Below are positions 28,264 through 36,287 of a DNA stretch of 51,708 bases, in pieces. The DNA lies in assembly GCF_000612625.1 (NCBI RefSeq), contig NZ_CCAS010000030.1:1-51708 (forward strand), given 5' to 3'. Within the stretch, counting starts at the first letter, position 1; the number at the start of each line of letters is the position of its first letter. A model generated the notes under the pieces. That model was not told where the DNA came from and did not search any database. It was given only the letters and a program-made list of their open reading frames with translations. Both the position numbers and the translations under genes were made by a program. The stretch comes from Neobacillus jeddahensis. Lineage in GTDB: Bacteria > Bacillota > Bacilli > Bacillales > Cytobacillaceae.

Positions 28264-28824
28264 TTACTGATTATATTCATTCATTACTTGCAGGAAAGGC
28301 TTCTCTAACCAAGCAACACAGGCATCTGCACTTTTCCTTACAGCTTCCTCGGTTAACGGTCGTTCCTCTGAACGAAAACGCCCAAGCACATAATCAGGGA
28401 CACTCATCCCAGGCTGCGGGCGATCAATGCCAATGCGAATGCGATTAAACTGCTGCGTCCCCAGATGGGCAACGGTCGATTTAATCCCATTATGTCCTCC
28501 CGGGCTTCCTTTTTGCCGCAGTCTTATTTTCCCGACTGGCAGATCAAGATCATCATAGATTACGACGAGATCCTCTAATTCTATTTGATAATACTCAACA
28601 ACTGCCCTGATTGATTCTCCTGATAAATTCATATAGGTTAGCGGTTTTAAAAGTACTATTTTTTCCCCATTATGTACGCCCATCCCATACAGCCCTTTAA
28701 GTTTTGACTGATTTAGCGGAATTGATAACTGATTGGATAATGAATCAATGACTTCAAAACCGATATTATGTCTTGTTTGATCATATTGCTTCCCTGGGTT
28801 ACCTAAACCAACGAATAATTTCAT
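28264..28824 (-). CDS. pth: peptidyl-tRNA hydrolase
   Basis: Pth recycles tRNA by hydrolysing peptidyl-tRNA released from ribosomes. It is called SpoVC in B. subtilis, where a mutation blocks sporulation. The protein has 186 residues: [11 protein letters not shown], catalytic His19 in TRHNIGF, and [16 protein letters not shown] chose the ATG at 28824, which gives the standard N-terminus and has a G-rich site upstream. A longer in-frame reading to 28899 runs into the ctc terminator. It lies after ctc, separated by that terminator, and before fin. Confidence 0.96.
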   Translation of the reverse strand: MKLFVGLGNPGKQYDQTRHNIGFEVIDSLSNQLSIPLNQSKLKGLYGMGVHNGEKIVLLKPLTYMNLSGESIRAVVEYYQIELEDLVVIYDDLDLPVGKIRLRQKGSPGGHNGIKSTVAHLGTQQFNRIRIGIDRPQPGMSVPDYVLGRFRSEERPLTEEAVRKSADACVAWLEKPFLQVMNEYNQ

Positions 28825-28905
28825 CCTTAGACCCCCCATGTCTTCCGGTTCAGACCATTTTTTAAATATTTTTCGTAACATCGCCATTAATCCTTTCACG
28901 ATGTG

Positions 28906-28938
28906 TTAAAAGACGTAACCCTAACAAGGTTACGTCTA
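28906..28938 (-). terminator. ctc terminator
   Basis: A perfect 10-bp AGACGTAACC/GGTTACGTCT hairpin with a 7-base loop is followed by TTTAAC on the minus strand. The U tract is short, so termination may be partial. Confidence 0.75.
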
Positions 28939-29010
28939 GAAATCTTTGATAACAGTGCAGCTTCAGTATTCAGCAAAGGGTCGTTCGTGAAAACAGACAC
29001 TTTCGCTTGG

Positions 29011-29640
29011 TTATTCTGGCTTCGTTTCTCTGCCTTCTTCGTGATCTGGGTGACCGCCATCTTGTTGCTCGCCTGCGTTAATTTCCTCCTCCTGCCTTGG
29101 CGGAAGAATGGAAGCGACAACTTCATCATCTTCGTGGCTAATGCTAAAGGCACCTCCCGATGGAATGTCACCCACCAATACGGTTTCCCCTACCTGAAGA
29201 TTTGTAATATCCACTTCTATTTGCTGTGGGATATTGTCCGGGGTAGAAGTAATCGACAATTGGTGGACTGTCTGTTGCAGGACGCCGCCATCTTTTACTC
29301 CGACAGCATCACCAACGAGAACAAGTCTAACCTCCACGTTAATCTTTGAAGATTTGTCTACCGCAAGAAAATCAACATGGAGAATCTCTTTTTTAAAAGA
29401 ATCCTCTTGATAATCGGTCAACACAACATCAAACTTGCTGCCATCTACATCAAGCGAAATGACACCATTTCTTCCAACGGTGCGGAGTGTTTTTGTTAAA
29501 TCAGCTGAACTGACAAACACAGGTTTATTTTCAACCTTTGCACCGTAAATAATGGCAGGTATATTGCCATTACTTCTAATTTTTCTTAGTGCAGAATGTT
29601 TAAATTCCATCCGTTCTTTCGCTTGTAATACCGTACTCAT
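29011..29640 (-). CDS. ctc: general stress protein Ctc, ribosomal protein L25 family
   Basis: Ctc binds 5S rRNA and the large ribosomal subunit under stress. The 209-residue protein has an N-terminal L25 domain (about 1-95, TVLQAKERMEFKHSALRKIR) and the TL5/CTC C-terminal domain (about 98-185). An acidic tail follows (EEEINAGEQ, then HEEGRE). The ATG at 29640 follows GGAAGGTG. It follows prs after about 100 bases with its own sigma-B promoter, exactly the position known in B. subtilis, where ctc was an early sigma-B model gene. Confidence 0.95.
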   Translation of the reverse strand: MSTVLQAKERMEFKHSALRKIRSNGNIPAIIYGAKVENKPVFVSSADLTKTLRTVGRNGVISLDVDGSKFDVVLTDYQEDSFKKEILHVDFLAVDKSSKINVEVRLVLVGDAVGVKDGGVLQQTVHQLSITSTPDNIPQQIEVDITNLQVGETVLVGDIPSGGAFSISHEDDEVVASILPPRQEEEINAGEQQDGGHPDHEEGRETKPE

Positions 29641-29686
29641 CTGTTTAGTCACCTTCCATTTTTAGTTAAAACTATCTCTAATAAAA

Positions 29687-29712
29687 ATACCCTAAAATAG
29701 GAAGGTCTAAAC
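29687..29712 (-). promoter_or_regulatory. sigma-B promoter of ctc
   Basis: On the minus strand GTTTAG (29707-29712) and GGGTAT (29687-29692) are 14 bases apart. The sigma-B consensus is GTTTAA, 12-15 bases, GGGWAW, so this is one mismatch. The start codon is about 46 bases downstream. Confidence 0.85.
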
Positions 29713-29748
29713 ATTTATTTGCACAAAGCAGGCGCCGATATTTTTATA

Positions 29749-30705
29749 TTAATCAAATAAAGTACTTACAGATTGCTCTTCATGGACACGGATAATTGCT
29801 TCCCCAATTAAAGGTGCTACCGAAAGGTGAACAATTTTTTCACTCTTCTTATCTTCTGGAAGAGCAATTGAATTCGTTACCACTAACTCTTTAATCTTTG
29901 AGTTTTCAATCCGTTCAATCGCAGGTCCAGATAAAACAGGGTGGGTACAGCATGCATATACTTCCAATGCCCCGTTTTCTACCAAAGCATTTGCAGCTAA
30001 AGTAATCGTTCCAGCTGTATCAATGATATCGTCAATTAAGATCGCCACTTTTCCTTCGATGTTACCGACAATATTCATAACTTCCGCTACATTCGGTCTT
30101 GGACGACGTTTGTCAATAATGGCAATCGGTGCTTTTAAGCGCTCTGCCATTTTTCTAGCTCTTGTAACCCCGCCATGATCCGGAGAAACAACCACAATGT
30201 CACCAATCAAATCCTTATTTTTAAAGTACTCTGATAAAATTGGAACACCCATTAAGTGGTCAGTCGGAATATCAAAGAAACCTTGAATTTGTGGAGCGTG
30301 CAAGTCAAGACAAATCACACGGGTTGCACCAGCAGTTTCAAGCAAAGTTGCTACTAATTTTGCTGTAATCGGCTCACGAGCGCGGGCTTTGCGGTCCTGA
30401 CGTGCATATCCGTAGTAAGGCATAACAATATTAATTGTTTTAGCAGAAGCTCTTTTTAAGGCATCAATCATGATTAATAATTCCATAATGTTATCATTAA
30501 CAGGTAAACTGGTGGATTGAATCACATATACATCACAGCCACGGATACTTTCTTCAATATTAATTTGAATTTCACCGTCACTAAACTTTGAAACGGAACA
30601 TTTTCCAAGTTCTACTCCGATCACCTTAGCAATCTCTTTTGCCAGCGGCAAGTTCGAGTTTAAACTAAACACCTTTAAATTCGGATCTAAATATTGATTT
30701 GACAT
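29749..30705 (-). CDS. prs: ribose-phosphate pyrophosphokinase (PRPP synthetase)
   Basis: Prs makes PRPP from ribose-5-phosphate and ATP, feeding nucleotide, His, Trp and NAD synthesis. It has 318 residues. Recognisable are the ATP-binding [20 protein letters not shown] flexible loop and the PRPP-binding loop [12 protein letters not shown]. Start follows TTGGAGGG. It lies 23 bases after glmU and continues toward ctc without a visible terminator. It supplies the effector of PurR and the substrate of Hpt, both also encoded in this window. Confidence 0.97.
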   Translation of the reverse strand: MSNQYLDPNLKVFSLNSNLPLAKEIAKVIGVELGKCSVSKFSDGEIQINIEESIRGCDVYVIQSTSLPVNDNIMELLIMIDALKRASAKTINIVMPYYGYARQDRKARAREPITAKLVATLLETAGATRVICLDLHAPQIQGFFDIPTDHLMGVPILSEYFKNKDLIGDIVVVSPDHGGVTRARKMAERLKAPIAIIDKRRPRPNVAEVMNIVGNIEGKVAILIDDIIDTAGTITLAANALVENGALEVYACCTHPVLSGPAIERIENSKIKELVVTNSIALPEDKKSEKIVHLSVAPLIGEAIIRVHEEQSVSTLFD

Positions 30706-30728
30706 GATGGCCCTCCAATTATTATTGC

Positions 30729-32102
30729 TTATTTCCTTACATTAAGCTTTTGAACGTAGTCTTCCTTATTCACCTGATGGGCACGTGCAATGGCCAGCGC
30801 TTCACCCGGTACATCCTTGGTAATGGTTGAACCGGCAGCTACATAGGCACCCTTACCGATTGTCACTGGGGCAACTAAATTGGAGTTGCAGCCAATAAAG
30901 ACTCCATCTTCAATTTTCGTTAAGAATTTATTTTTTCCGTCATAGTTCACTGTAATCGAACCGCAGCCAATATTGACATCGCTGCCGACTTCAGCATCAC
31001 CAATATAGCTTAGATGCGAGGCTTTGCTTCCCTTGCCAAATACAGCCTTCTTGATTTCGACAAAGTTGCCGATCTTTACATCATCATGAACAGTCGACTC
31101 AGGGCGAATATGGGCAAACGGTCCGATGTTAACATGGGAACCAATCAAACTTTTATGAGCAACAGACTGACGAATCACTGATTCGCTGCCAATTTCACAG
31201 GCATCAATTTCAGTATTTGGACCAATAAAGCAATCAGCACCAATCGTTGTTTTACCTTTGATCATTGTTCCTGGATAAATCACCGTATCCTGTCCAATCA
31301 CAACATCCGTCTCGATATAGGTGTTAGCTGGATCGATAATGGTGACACCGTTGCGCATATGTGCTTCATTCGTGCGTTTACGCATGATTCGCTCTGCTTC
31401 CGCTAAGGCAATACGGTCGTTTACTCCTAGTGTTTCTTCTAAGTCATTCGTTTGGTAAGCTGTAACTACTTCCCCTTGTTTTTTCAAGATCTCAATGATG
31501 TCTGGTAAGTAGTATTCCCCTTGAACATTATGATTGTTTACATTTTTCAATGCTTCAAATAAAGCACGATTATCAAAACAATATGTACCTGTATTGATCT
31601 CGTTCACTTTCCGTTCAGCATCTGAGGCATCTTTGTGCTCGACAATTTTTTCAACAAGACCGTTTTCATTGCGAATGATTCGGCCGTACCCTGTTGGATC
31701 GTCAATTCTTGCCGTAAGAATAGTCGCTTTTGCAGCTAAGTCCTCATGGTGTTTAATTAAAGCCTCCATCGTTTCCGCTTTAATTAATGGCGTATCACCG
31801 CAAACAACAATAGTCACGCCGTCTTTACCTTCAAGCATACTTTGTGCCTGCATGACTGCATGGGCAGTTCCAAGCTGTTCTTCCTGCAGGGCATAGAGAC
31901 TAGTATCGCCTAACTGCGCCTTCACCATTTCAGCCCCATGGCCAATGATCGTGACCATTTCCTGAACGTTAAGCTCTGTTACTTGATCAACTACATGTTG
32001 GACCATTGGCTTTCCGCATACTGGGTGTAACACTTTATATAGCTTAGATTTCATCCGCGTACCTTGCCCTGCGGCCAAAATCACAGCGTAACGATTAGGC
32101 AT
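30729..32102 (-). CDS. glmU: bifunctional UDP-GlcNAc pyrophosphorylase / glucosamine-1-phosphate acetyltransferase
   Basis: GlmU acetylates glucosamine-1-phosphate and couples it to UTP, giving UDP-GlcNAc for peptidoglycan and teichoic acid. Its 457 residues start with the nucleotidyltransferase motif [12 protein letters not shown]. Residues about 250-455 form a left-handed beta-helix of hexapeptide repeats ending in the acetyltransferase site ([22 protein letters not shown]). The ATG at 32102 follows TTGGAGG, while the longer TTG/ATG reading lacks support. It pairs with prs 23 bases downstream. B. subtilis calls it gcaD. Confidence 0.97.
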   Translation of the reverse strand: MPNRYAVILAAGQGTRMKSKLYKVLHPVCGKPMVQHVVDQVTELNVQEMVTIIGHGAEMVKAQLGDTSLYALQEEQLGTAHAVMQAQSMLEGKDGVTIVVCGDTPLIKAETMEALIKHHEDLAAKATILTARIDDPTGYGRIIRNENGLVEKIVEHKDASDAERKVNEINTGTYCFDNRALFEALKNVNNHNVQGEYYLPDIIEILKKQGEVVTAYQTNDLEETLGVNDRIALAEAERIMRKRTNEAHMRNGVTIIDPANTYIETDVVIGQDTVIYPGTMIKGKTTIGADCFIGPNTEIDACEIGSESVIRQSVAHKSLIGSHVNIGPFAHIRPESTVHDDVKIGNFVEIKKAVFGKGSKASHLSYIGDAEVGSDVNIGCGSITVNYDGKNKFLTKIEDGVFIGCNSNLVAPVTIGKGAYVAAGSTITKDVPGEALAIARAHQVNKEDYVQKLNVRK

Positions 32103-32227
32103 GTTCAAGTCCTCCAATTTACCTTTTTATCCACTAAAAATATTAACGTATATAGACTCGCTTTTCAAGGAGTCATCTGCAAGTGTCTAATTTTGTAATT
32201 TTTAATTTATTTAAGGAGAGAGAAGCA

Positions 32228-32305
32228 GTGGGTTTGATTCGGAGGATTGGTGAAGTGTTTTTGCAATATAAAAAGAGCCTTCAGAAGAAAGGCCCTAGTT
32301 GTTAA
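32228..32305 (+). CDS. possible 25-residue cationic peptide, antisense to the spoVG terminator
   Basis: On the plus strand, opposite to its neighbours, a GTG at 32228 follows AAGGAGAGAGAAGCA, a near-ideal ribosome binding site. It opens a frame of 25 codons encoding MGLIRRIGEVFLQYKK followed by SLQKKGPSC. The peptide would be basic and amphipathic. Its 3' half overlaps the spoVG terminator hairpin on the other strand, so the lysines at AAAAAG and the AAG run may simply be the complement of a U tract. I see no clear promoter. It may be chance, and nothing in the sequence indicates a function. Confidence 0.2.
   Translation: MGLIRRIGEVFLQYKKSLQKKGPSC
32270..32297 (-). terminator. spoVG terminator
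   Basis: On the minus strand AGGGCCTT and AAGGCTCT form an 8-bp stem (one wobble pair) followed by TTTTT, 14 bases after the spoVG stop. Confidence 0.85.
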
Positions 32306-32310
32306 AATCC

Positions 32311-32601
32311 TTAGGAAGCTCCGGCTTCTTCAAATTCTACTTCCATTTCGCCTAATCGGTGGTATTCCGCCAAAACAGCTTCTTGGATTTTACCGCGTGT
32401 TCCTGAATTGATTGGATGCGCAATGTCACGAAATTCTCCATCTGGAGTACGTTTACTTGGCATAGCTACAAATAAACCGTTGTTTCCGTCGATAACACGG
32501 ATGTCATGGACAACAAATTCATTGTCCAACGTGATTGATGCAATCGCTCTCATTCGACCTTCCGTATTAACCCGGCGTAATCTTACGTCAGTCACTTCCA
32601 T
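32311..32601 (-). CDS. spoVG: SpoVG, septation and gene regulator
   Basis: The 96-residue protein is full length: [20 protein letters not shown] at the start, then [17 protein letters not shown] and the short helix with [16 protein letters not shown]. SpoVG is a small nucleic acid-binding protein that affects asymmetric septation, cortex formation and, in other Firmicutes, virulence genes. It is expressed from a sigma-H promoter, which is visible upstream. It is flanked by a terminator, so it is likely monocistronic, between ridA and glmU as in B. subtilis. Confidence 0.98.
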   Translation of the reverse strand: MEVTDVRLRRVNTEGRMRAIASITLDNEFVVHDIRVIDGNNGLFVAMPSKRTPDGEFRDIAHPINSGTRGKIQEAVLAEYHRLGEMEVEFEEAGAS

Positions 32602-32641
32602 TTGCTCACACCCTTTTCTTTAGATAAAAAGCTAGTTAAAT

Positions 32642-32670
32642 AAATTCCACAATAAATTCTATATTCCTTC
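32642..32670 (-). promoter_or_regulatory. sigma-H promoter of spoVG
   Basis: On the minus strand GAAGGAATA (32662-32670) and GTGGAATTT (32642-32650) are 11 bases apart. These fit the sigma-H consensus RnAGGAwWW and RnnGAATww. An AT-rich stretch (about 32671-32720) lies upstream, where AbrB binds in B. subtilis. Confidence 0.88.
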
Positions 32671-32785
32671 TTAATTTTTAAAATATTTTTGAAAAATTAG
32701 GGCAAAATAGTGAACTTTTGTGAAATTTCAACTTATTATCCGATTCCATGACAGGAAAAAGGACACAGATGGACTTTTTTATATA

Positions 32786-32814
32786 AGAAAAACGCTCGTT
32801 TATTTCACGAGCGC
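32786..32814 (-). terminator. ridA terminator overlapping the gene's last codons
   Basis: On the minus strand CGCTCGT and ACGAGCG form a 7-bp stem around the loop GAAATAA, which contains the ridA stop codon. TTTTTCTT follows. Confidence 0.85.
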
Positions 32815-33174
32815 GATTACTTCAATTTCAATTAAGACATCCTTTGGTAAACGAGCCACTTCCACACAAGAACGGGCTGGCTTATGAGTGGAGAAATATT
32901 CGCCATACACTTCGTTTACAGCAGCAAACTCATCCATATTTTTAATAAACACAGTTGCCTTTACAACCGTTTCAAGCGAAGCGCCCGCTTCACTTAGGAC
33001 AGCCTGTAGATTACGAAAAACCTGATGAGTCTGTTCAGTTACATCGCCTGTTACCAACATGCCATCAGCAGTTAACGGAATTTGGCCGGAGCTATAAAAC
33101 ACATTATTGACAACAATCCCTTGAGAATATGGTCCAATCGCAGCTGGTGCTTGACTTGTTTGCACTACTTTCAT
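32800..33174 (-). CDS. ridA: RidA, reactive enamine/imine deaminase (YabJ)
   Basis: RidA hydrolyses reactive 2-aminoacrylate-type imines and protects PLP enzymes. The 124-residue protein has the YjgF family motifs [19 protein letters not shown] and the arginine-containing [16 protein letters not shown]. The ATG at 33174 lies directly after the purR stop, with GGAGGGG inside the purR end. The longer reading (to 33273) overlaps purR and is not used. In B. subtilis yabJ is co-transcribed with purR and was once linked to purine regulation. It is the last gene of ispE-purR-ridA. Confidence 0.96.
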   Translation of the reverse strand: MKVVQTSQAPAAIGPYSQGIVVNNVFYSSGQIPLTADGMLVTGDVTEQTHQVFRNLQAVLSEAGASLETVVKATVFIKNMDEFAAVNEVYGEYFSTHKPARSCVEVARLPKDVLIEIEVIALVK

Positions 33175-33175
33175 G

Positions 33176-34003
33176 TTAACCCCTCCACATATTAAAATAG
33201 TTTCCTGCTTGAACACTGATTTTCTTTTCTTTGACATCAACATCAGACAGTTGGACAAGCGACAAATATTCATCCACTAGTCGTTCTTGGATTTTTTCCG
33301 ACTCAACTAAAACAGCAATTCCCGCGAGGTGGGCATTAAATTCCTCGAGCATACTTATCATTCCCATGACTGTTCCGCCCGCCTTCATAAAATCATCCAC
33401 AATAAGTACGCGTGAGTCCTGCTTCATGCTTCGTTTTGACAATACCATAGTTTGAATTCTTTTAGCAGATCCCGACACATAATTAATACTGACAGTCGGT
33501 CCTTCCGTAACACGGCTATCTCTTCGGACAATCACAACGGGGACATTTAATTGACTTGCTACCGCATAAGCAAGTGGGATTCCCTTTGTCGCGACTGTCA
33601 TCACTACATCAATTTTCGCATCCGCATAGGCGGAAGCAATGATGCGGCCTGCCTTTTGTACTACTTGAGGATTTCCCAAGATATCGGTTAAGTATAGATA
33701 GCCCCCCGGTAAGAGCCGCTCCGGATCACCAATTAACTGACAAAGCTCGTTAATAAATGGTTCTACCTTTTCCCTGCTTACTTTGACGAAGAATTTAACA
33801 CCACCGGCAGCCCCAGGTACTGTTTGCAAGGAACCAATTCCTCTCTGTTCAAACGTCTCTTTCACAATCGCTAAATCTTCACTAATGGAAGATTTAGCTG
33901 ACGCATAACGCTCGGCAAAAAAGGTGAGCGGTACTAACTGACGAGGATGATCCAGTAAATAATTTGTCATATCGATCAAACGTTCACTGCGGCGAAATTT
34001 CAT
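33176..34003 (-). CDS. purR: purine operon repressor PurR (PRPP-responsive)
   Basis: Bacillus-type PurR represses purine biosynthesis genes and is released by PRPP. The 275-residue protein has an N-terminal winged helix (about 1-75, [20 protein letters not shown]). A phosphoribosyltransferase-fold domain follows, with the PRPP loop [13 protein letters not shown]. The fold is used for sensing rather than catalysis. The ATG follows GGGGGT. A PurBox-like sequence overlaps the leader. It lies 55 bases after ispE and abuts ridA. Confidence 0.97.
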   Translation of the reverse strand: MKFRRSERLIDMTNYLLDHPRQLVPLTFFAERYASAKSSISEDLAIVKETFEQRGIGSLQTVPGAAGGVKFFVKVSREKVEPFINELCQLIGDPERLLPGGYLYLTDILGNPQVVQKAGRIIASAYADAKIDVVMTVATKGIPLAYAVASQLNVPVVIVRRDSRVTEGPTVSINYVSGSAKRIQTMVLSKRSMKQDSRVLIVDDFMKAGGTVMGMISMLEEFNAHLAGIAVLVESEKIQERLVDEYLSLVQLSDVDVKEKKISVQAGNYFNMWRG

Positions 34004-34015
34004 AATTTACCCCCA

Positions 34016-34028
34016 AAACCCGAATATT
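34016..34028 (+). promoter_or_regulatory. PurBox-like sequence in the purR leader
   Basis: AAACCCGAATATT resembles the B. subtilis PurBox AWWWCCGAACWWT. Only one box is evident, while strong sites have two in opposite orientation. It lies 12 bases upstream of the purR start, next to its ribosome binding site. Confidence 0.35.
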
Positions 34029-34058
34029 CTAATCAAAGGATACCATTATTGTACGCCT

Positions 34059-34928
34059 TCAATCAAGGGAGTGTCGCTCTCCTAGCATGCGGACAGCAAA
34101 GACTTGATCACAAAATCCTCGTAGTCCGTTATAAATACGATGCATACGCGAATCATGCTGAACGATACCAAACACGGTTGGCCCACTGCCGCTCATTAAG
34201 ACTGCATCGGCTCCAAAACGCTTCATTTGTTCCTTAATTTGGGCAACTTCTGGATGAAGGGATAAGGTTACATCCTCTAAAACGTTCCCCATATTGTCAC
34301 AGACTCTTTGATAGTCATGGGTATGAATAGCCTCAATCATACCGCCAATATTAGGATGCTCTGTTCCTTTTACATCGAGCCGACGGTAAACCTCGGCAGT
34401 TGACACCCCAATAAAAGGCTTTGCCAGTATCACCCAACACGTTGGCGGTGCAGGTAGCTCTGTGATAACCTCTCCTCTTCCCTTTGCCAAAGCCGTGCCA
34501 CCGTATACACAAAAGGATACATCCGAACCAATTTCACTCCCTAGCTCTGCTAATTCATCCAAGCTTAGGCCCAGATCCCAAAGCTTGTTTAAACCTCTTA
34601 GAGTGGCCGCTGCATCACTGCTGCCACCCGCTAATCCTGCCGCGACCGGAATGGTCTTTTCGATCGAAATCATTACACCCTTCTTCACGGCAAACCGATC
34701 CTTTAAAAGCTGCGCCGCTTGATAGGCTAAATTACGCTGATCATCCGGAACATATCGATTATGGGAAAGAATATGTATTTTATCTTGATTTAATAAGGTT
34801 AGTTCAACCCGATCAGCCAAATCAATGGTTGTCATGATCATTTCAACCTCATGATAGCCATCGGAACGTTTATGTAAAACATCTAATGCTAGATTAATTT
34901 TGGCCGGTGCTTTGACTAAAAGCTTCAC
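34059..34928 (-). CDS. ispE: 4-diphosphocytidyl-2-C-methyl-D-erythritol kinase
   Basis: IspE is the GHMP kinase of the non-mevalonate isoprenoid pathway. It has 289 residues. [24 protein letters not shown] and the ATP loop [16 protein letters not shown] are intact, as is the late [10 protein letters not shown]. The best start is GTG at 34928 after AGGTGG, giving the standard N-terminus. An upstream GTG at 34937 lies inside that site. It heads ispE-purR-ridA. The upstream 446-base gap carries repeat B and the sspF terminator. Confidence 0.96.
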   Translation of the reverse strand: MKLLVKAPAKINLALDVLHKRSDGYHEVEMIMTTIDLADRVELTLLNQDKIHILSHNRYVPDDQRNLAYQAAQLLKDRFAVKKGVMISIEKTIPVAAGLAGGSSDAAATLRGLNKLWDLGLSLDELAELGSEIGSDVSFCVYGGTALAKGRGEVITELPAPPTCWVILAKPFIGVSTAEVYRRLDVKGTEHPNIGGMIEAIHTHDYQRVCDNMGNVLEDVTLSLHPEVAQIKEQMKRFGADAVLMSGSGPTVFGIVQHDSRMHRIYNGLRGFCDQVFAVRMLGERHSLD

Positions 34929-35120
34929 TACGTCCACCTACTTTAGTTAATTCCTCTTCCAAATTCCACATTTTGTCCTATTTTACCACAAAACGATAAA
35001 TGTAAGACGTGCGATATCATATATCTTACTAAAATTATTATTTTATCATTAGTTTCATCTAGAAAAAAGCCATGATTTGGACAAGAAAAGCATTCAATCC
35101 GTTCTACCCAGATCGGTGTA

Positions 35121-35270
35121 AGAAAAGCGCAAGGCGCCCGCCTATCGGCGACAAGCACAAGACGAGCCGGCCGAAAGGTTGTTCTTTAACCTTTTGGTCG
35201 GATTGGCTTGTGACCTCGAGCCGATGGCGCCTGGAGCTGGACAATTCTCAAAGTCAAAATTTATACTTTC
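35121..35270 (+). repeat. dispersed repeat, copy B (longest)
   Basis: AGAAAAGCGCAAGGCGCC opens the copy and GGCGCCTGGAGCTGGACA with ATTCTCAAAG closes it. The middle is longer than in copy A: an extra hairpin of the GCCGGCCGAAAGGTT type pairs with AACCTTTTGGTCGG around 35165-35201. Downstream similarity to copy C (TTTATACTTTCTT) continues to about 35270. It lies between the sspF terminator and ispE. Confidence 0.85.
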
Positions 35271-35277
35271 TTATCTT

Positions 35278-35321
35278 AAAAAAAAAGCCAGTGCCGGAAA
35301 CTTAGGGTTCCCTGCACTGGC
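35278..35321 (-). terminator. sspF terminator
   Basis: On the minus strand GCCAGTGC and GCACTGGC form a perfect outer stem, extended by GGGAACC/TTTCC pairs, followed by nine T residues. Confidence 0.92.
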
Positions 35322-35374
35322 CTGCTGTGGTGATGTTCTGTTTAAACGAATCGTGGACGTGCCTATTTTATGAC

Positions 35375-35560
35375 TTAAGACTTGGGACCTTGAGCGGTCA
35401 ACTGTTCCTGCGCAAGTTCAATGGCACGCTTGACCATGTTTCCTGCATCCTTTGCCTTGATCCCGCCCCATCCCTCTCTTTGGACAACATCGTAAAAACC
35501 AAGCTCTTTGGCTAACTCCTCTTTCAAGTGGTTAGACATGATTCCTCTGCGTCTGCCCAT
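35375..35560 (-). CDS. sspF: small acid-soluble spore protein SspF (alpha/beta type)
   Basis: The 61-residue protein is an alpha/beta-type SASP relative: [20 protein letters not shown], then [30 protein letters not shown]. It shares [14 protein letters not shown] with the DNA-binding SASP core. Such proteins coat spore DNA and protect it from UV. It is expected in the forespore under sigma-G. Neighbours veg and ispE match B. subtilis order. A strong terminator follows. Confidence 0.95.
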   Translation of the reverse strand: MGRRRGIMSNHLKEELAKELGFYDVVQREGWGGIKAKDAGNMVKRAIELAQEQLTAQGPKS

Positions 35561-35591
35561 CTAAACGACCCCTTTCATACCACAGCATTAT

Positions 35592-35598
35592 TAGTATG
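35592..35598 (-). promoter_or_regulatory. candidate sigma-G -10 box of sspF
   Basis: On the minus strand CATACTA matches the sigma-G -10 consensus CATnnTA and lies about 32 bases before the start. A TGAAG-like -35 occurs upstream near 35610-35616, but the spacing is short, so the -35 assignment is unsure. Confidence 0.5.
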
Positions 35599-35661
35599 TA
35601 ATAAAGGCAAACTTCAATCAGTGGGGGTTTTTTCCAGCGCTTTCTAATGAAAGGTGGGATT

Positions 35662-35676
35662 CCGCCATCATGGCGG
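35662..35676. repeat. perfect 15-base palindrome between veg and sspF
   Basis: CCGCCATCATGGCGG has 7-base arms around one central base. No T run adjoins it. It lies between the veg terminator and the sspF promoter. Confidence 0.6.
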
Positions 35677-35698
35677 GCATGCTTTGTTTTTAGACAGC

Positions 35699-35726
35699 AA
35701 AAAGCAGTAAACGAATGTTTACTGCC
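35699..35726 (-). terminator. veg terminator
   Basis: A perfect 9-bp GCAGTAAAC/GTTTACTGC hairpin with a 4-base loop is followed on the minus strand by TTTTTGC. Confidence 0.88.
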
Positions 35727-35743
35727 CATTTATTGCTTATATA

Positions 35744-36007
35744 CTAGCTTAAAGCTACATGTCCTGCTGCATCATCGTAGAAAGTAATTTGAACTGTTTC
35801 TGTTAAGACATCCGCATAGCTGTAGGAAACACGCTCGAATGAATTTTCATCTTGATCTAGTTCAATAACAAAAACAGATGGGTAAGTTTCTGCTAAAACA
35901 CCGGAACGTTCGATAGTCTTCCTACGACCGCCATTTGCTTTGAGCAATAATCTTTTCCCTAAATTCGTGTCAAGAGCCTTTTTAATATCGGCTAAGGTTT
36001 TTGGCAT
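35744..36007 (-). CDS. veg: Veg protein
   Basis: The 88-residue protein matches Veg: [20 protein letters not shown], then [25 protein letters not shown] and the conserved [21 protein letters not shown]. Veg is abundant in growing cells and stimulates biofilm formation in B. subtilis through SinR antagonism. The ATG at 36007 follows GAGGTGG, whereas the longer in-frame reading (to 36058) overlaps the promoter. It is monocistronic, with two strong promoters and a terminator. Confidence 0.97.
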   Translation of the reverse strand: MPKTLADIKKALDTNLGKRLLLKANGGRRKTIERSGVLAETYPSVFVIELDQDENSFERVSYSYADVLTETVQITFYDDAAGHVALS

Positions 36008-36029
36008 TCGGTCCACCTCACTATGGAAA

Positions 36030-36058
36030 AGTATAACACACCGACATAGTTCTGTCAA
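36030..36058 (-). promoter_or_regulatory. veg promoter, proximal
   Basis: TTGACA (36053-36058) and TATACT (36030-36035) are 17 bases apart on the minus strand. The -35 is perfect, the -10 is one mismatch from TATAAT, and spacing is optimal. Confidence 0.9.
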
Positions 36059-36070
36059 ATAAAAACATAA

Positions 36071-36100
36071 ATTATATCAGTCCAATAAAAAGTTTGTCAA
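36071..36100 (-). promoter_or_regulatory. veg promoter, distal
   Basis: TTGACA (36095-36100) and TATAAT (36071-36076) are both perfect hexamers, 18 bases apart, on the minus strand. Together with the proximal promoter this forms a tandem pair about 41 bases apart. Confidence 0.88.
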
Positions 36101-36199
36101 TATTTTTTCTTCTACTTTTTCTTCTAATTTTCAACATTCCTATCGTTACCTGATTACCAGTGTTCTATGTATGCGTTTATAAAAAAGAAGCCCCACTAA

Positions 36200-36282
36200 A
36201 AAAGCGAAGGCGTCCCGTAGCGAGGTGTGAGTTGAACTTGACTGCTCCTTAAGTATTACTCATTCACCTTGCGCTTTTCTAT
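36200..36282. repeat. dispersed repeat, copy G (divergent)
   Basis: The ends AAAAAAGCGAAGG (plus) and CCTTGCGCTTTTCT form complementary arms like the outer ends of copies A and B. Within lies GTCCCGTAGCGAGG and TTGAACTTGAC, similar to copy F. It lies between the yabG stop and the veg promoters. Assignment is tentative. Confidence 0.45.
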
Positions 36283-36287
36283 CAGGC

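Noticed and set aside
35179..35515. overlapping plus-strand frames across repeat B and sspF
   Set aside because: They read through the repeat, the sspF terminator and the sspF antisense strand; no plausible product.
35532..35729. 65-codon minus-strand frame between veg and sspF
   Set aside because: It spans the veg terminator, the palindrome and the sspF promoter region, and ends inside sspF.
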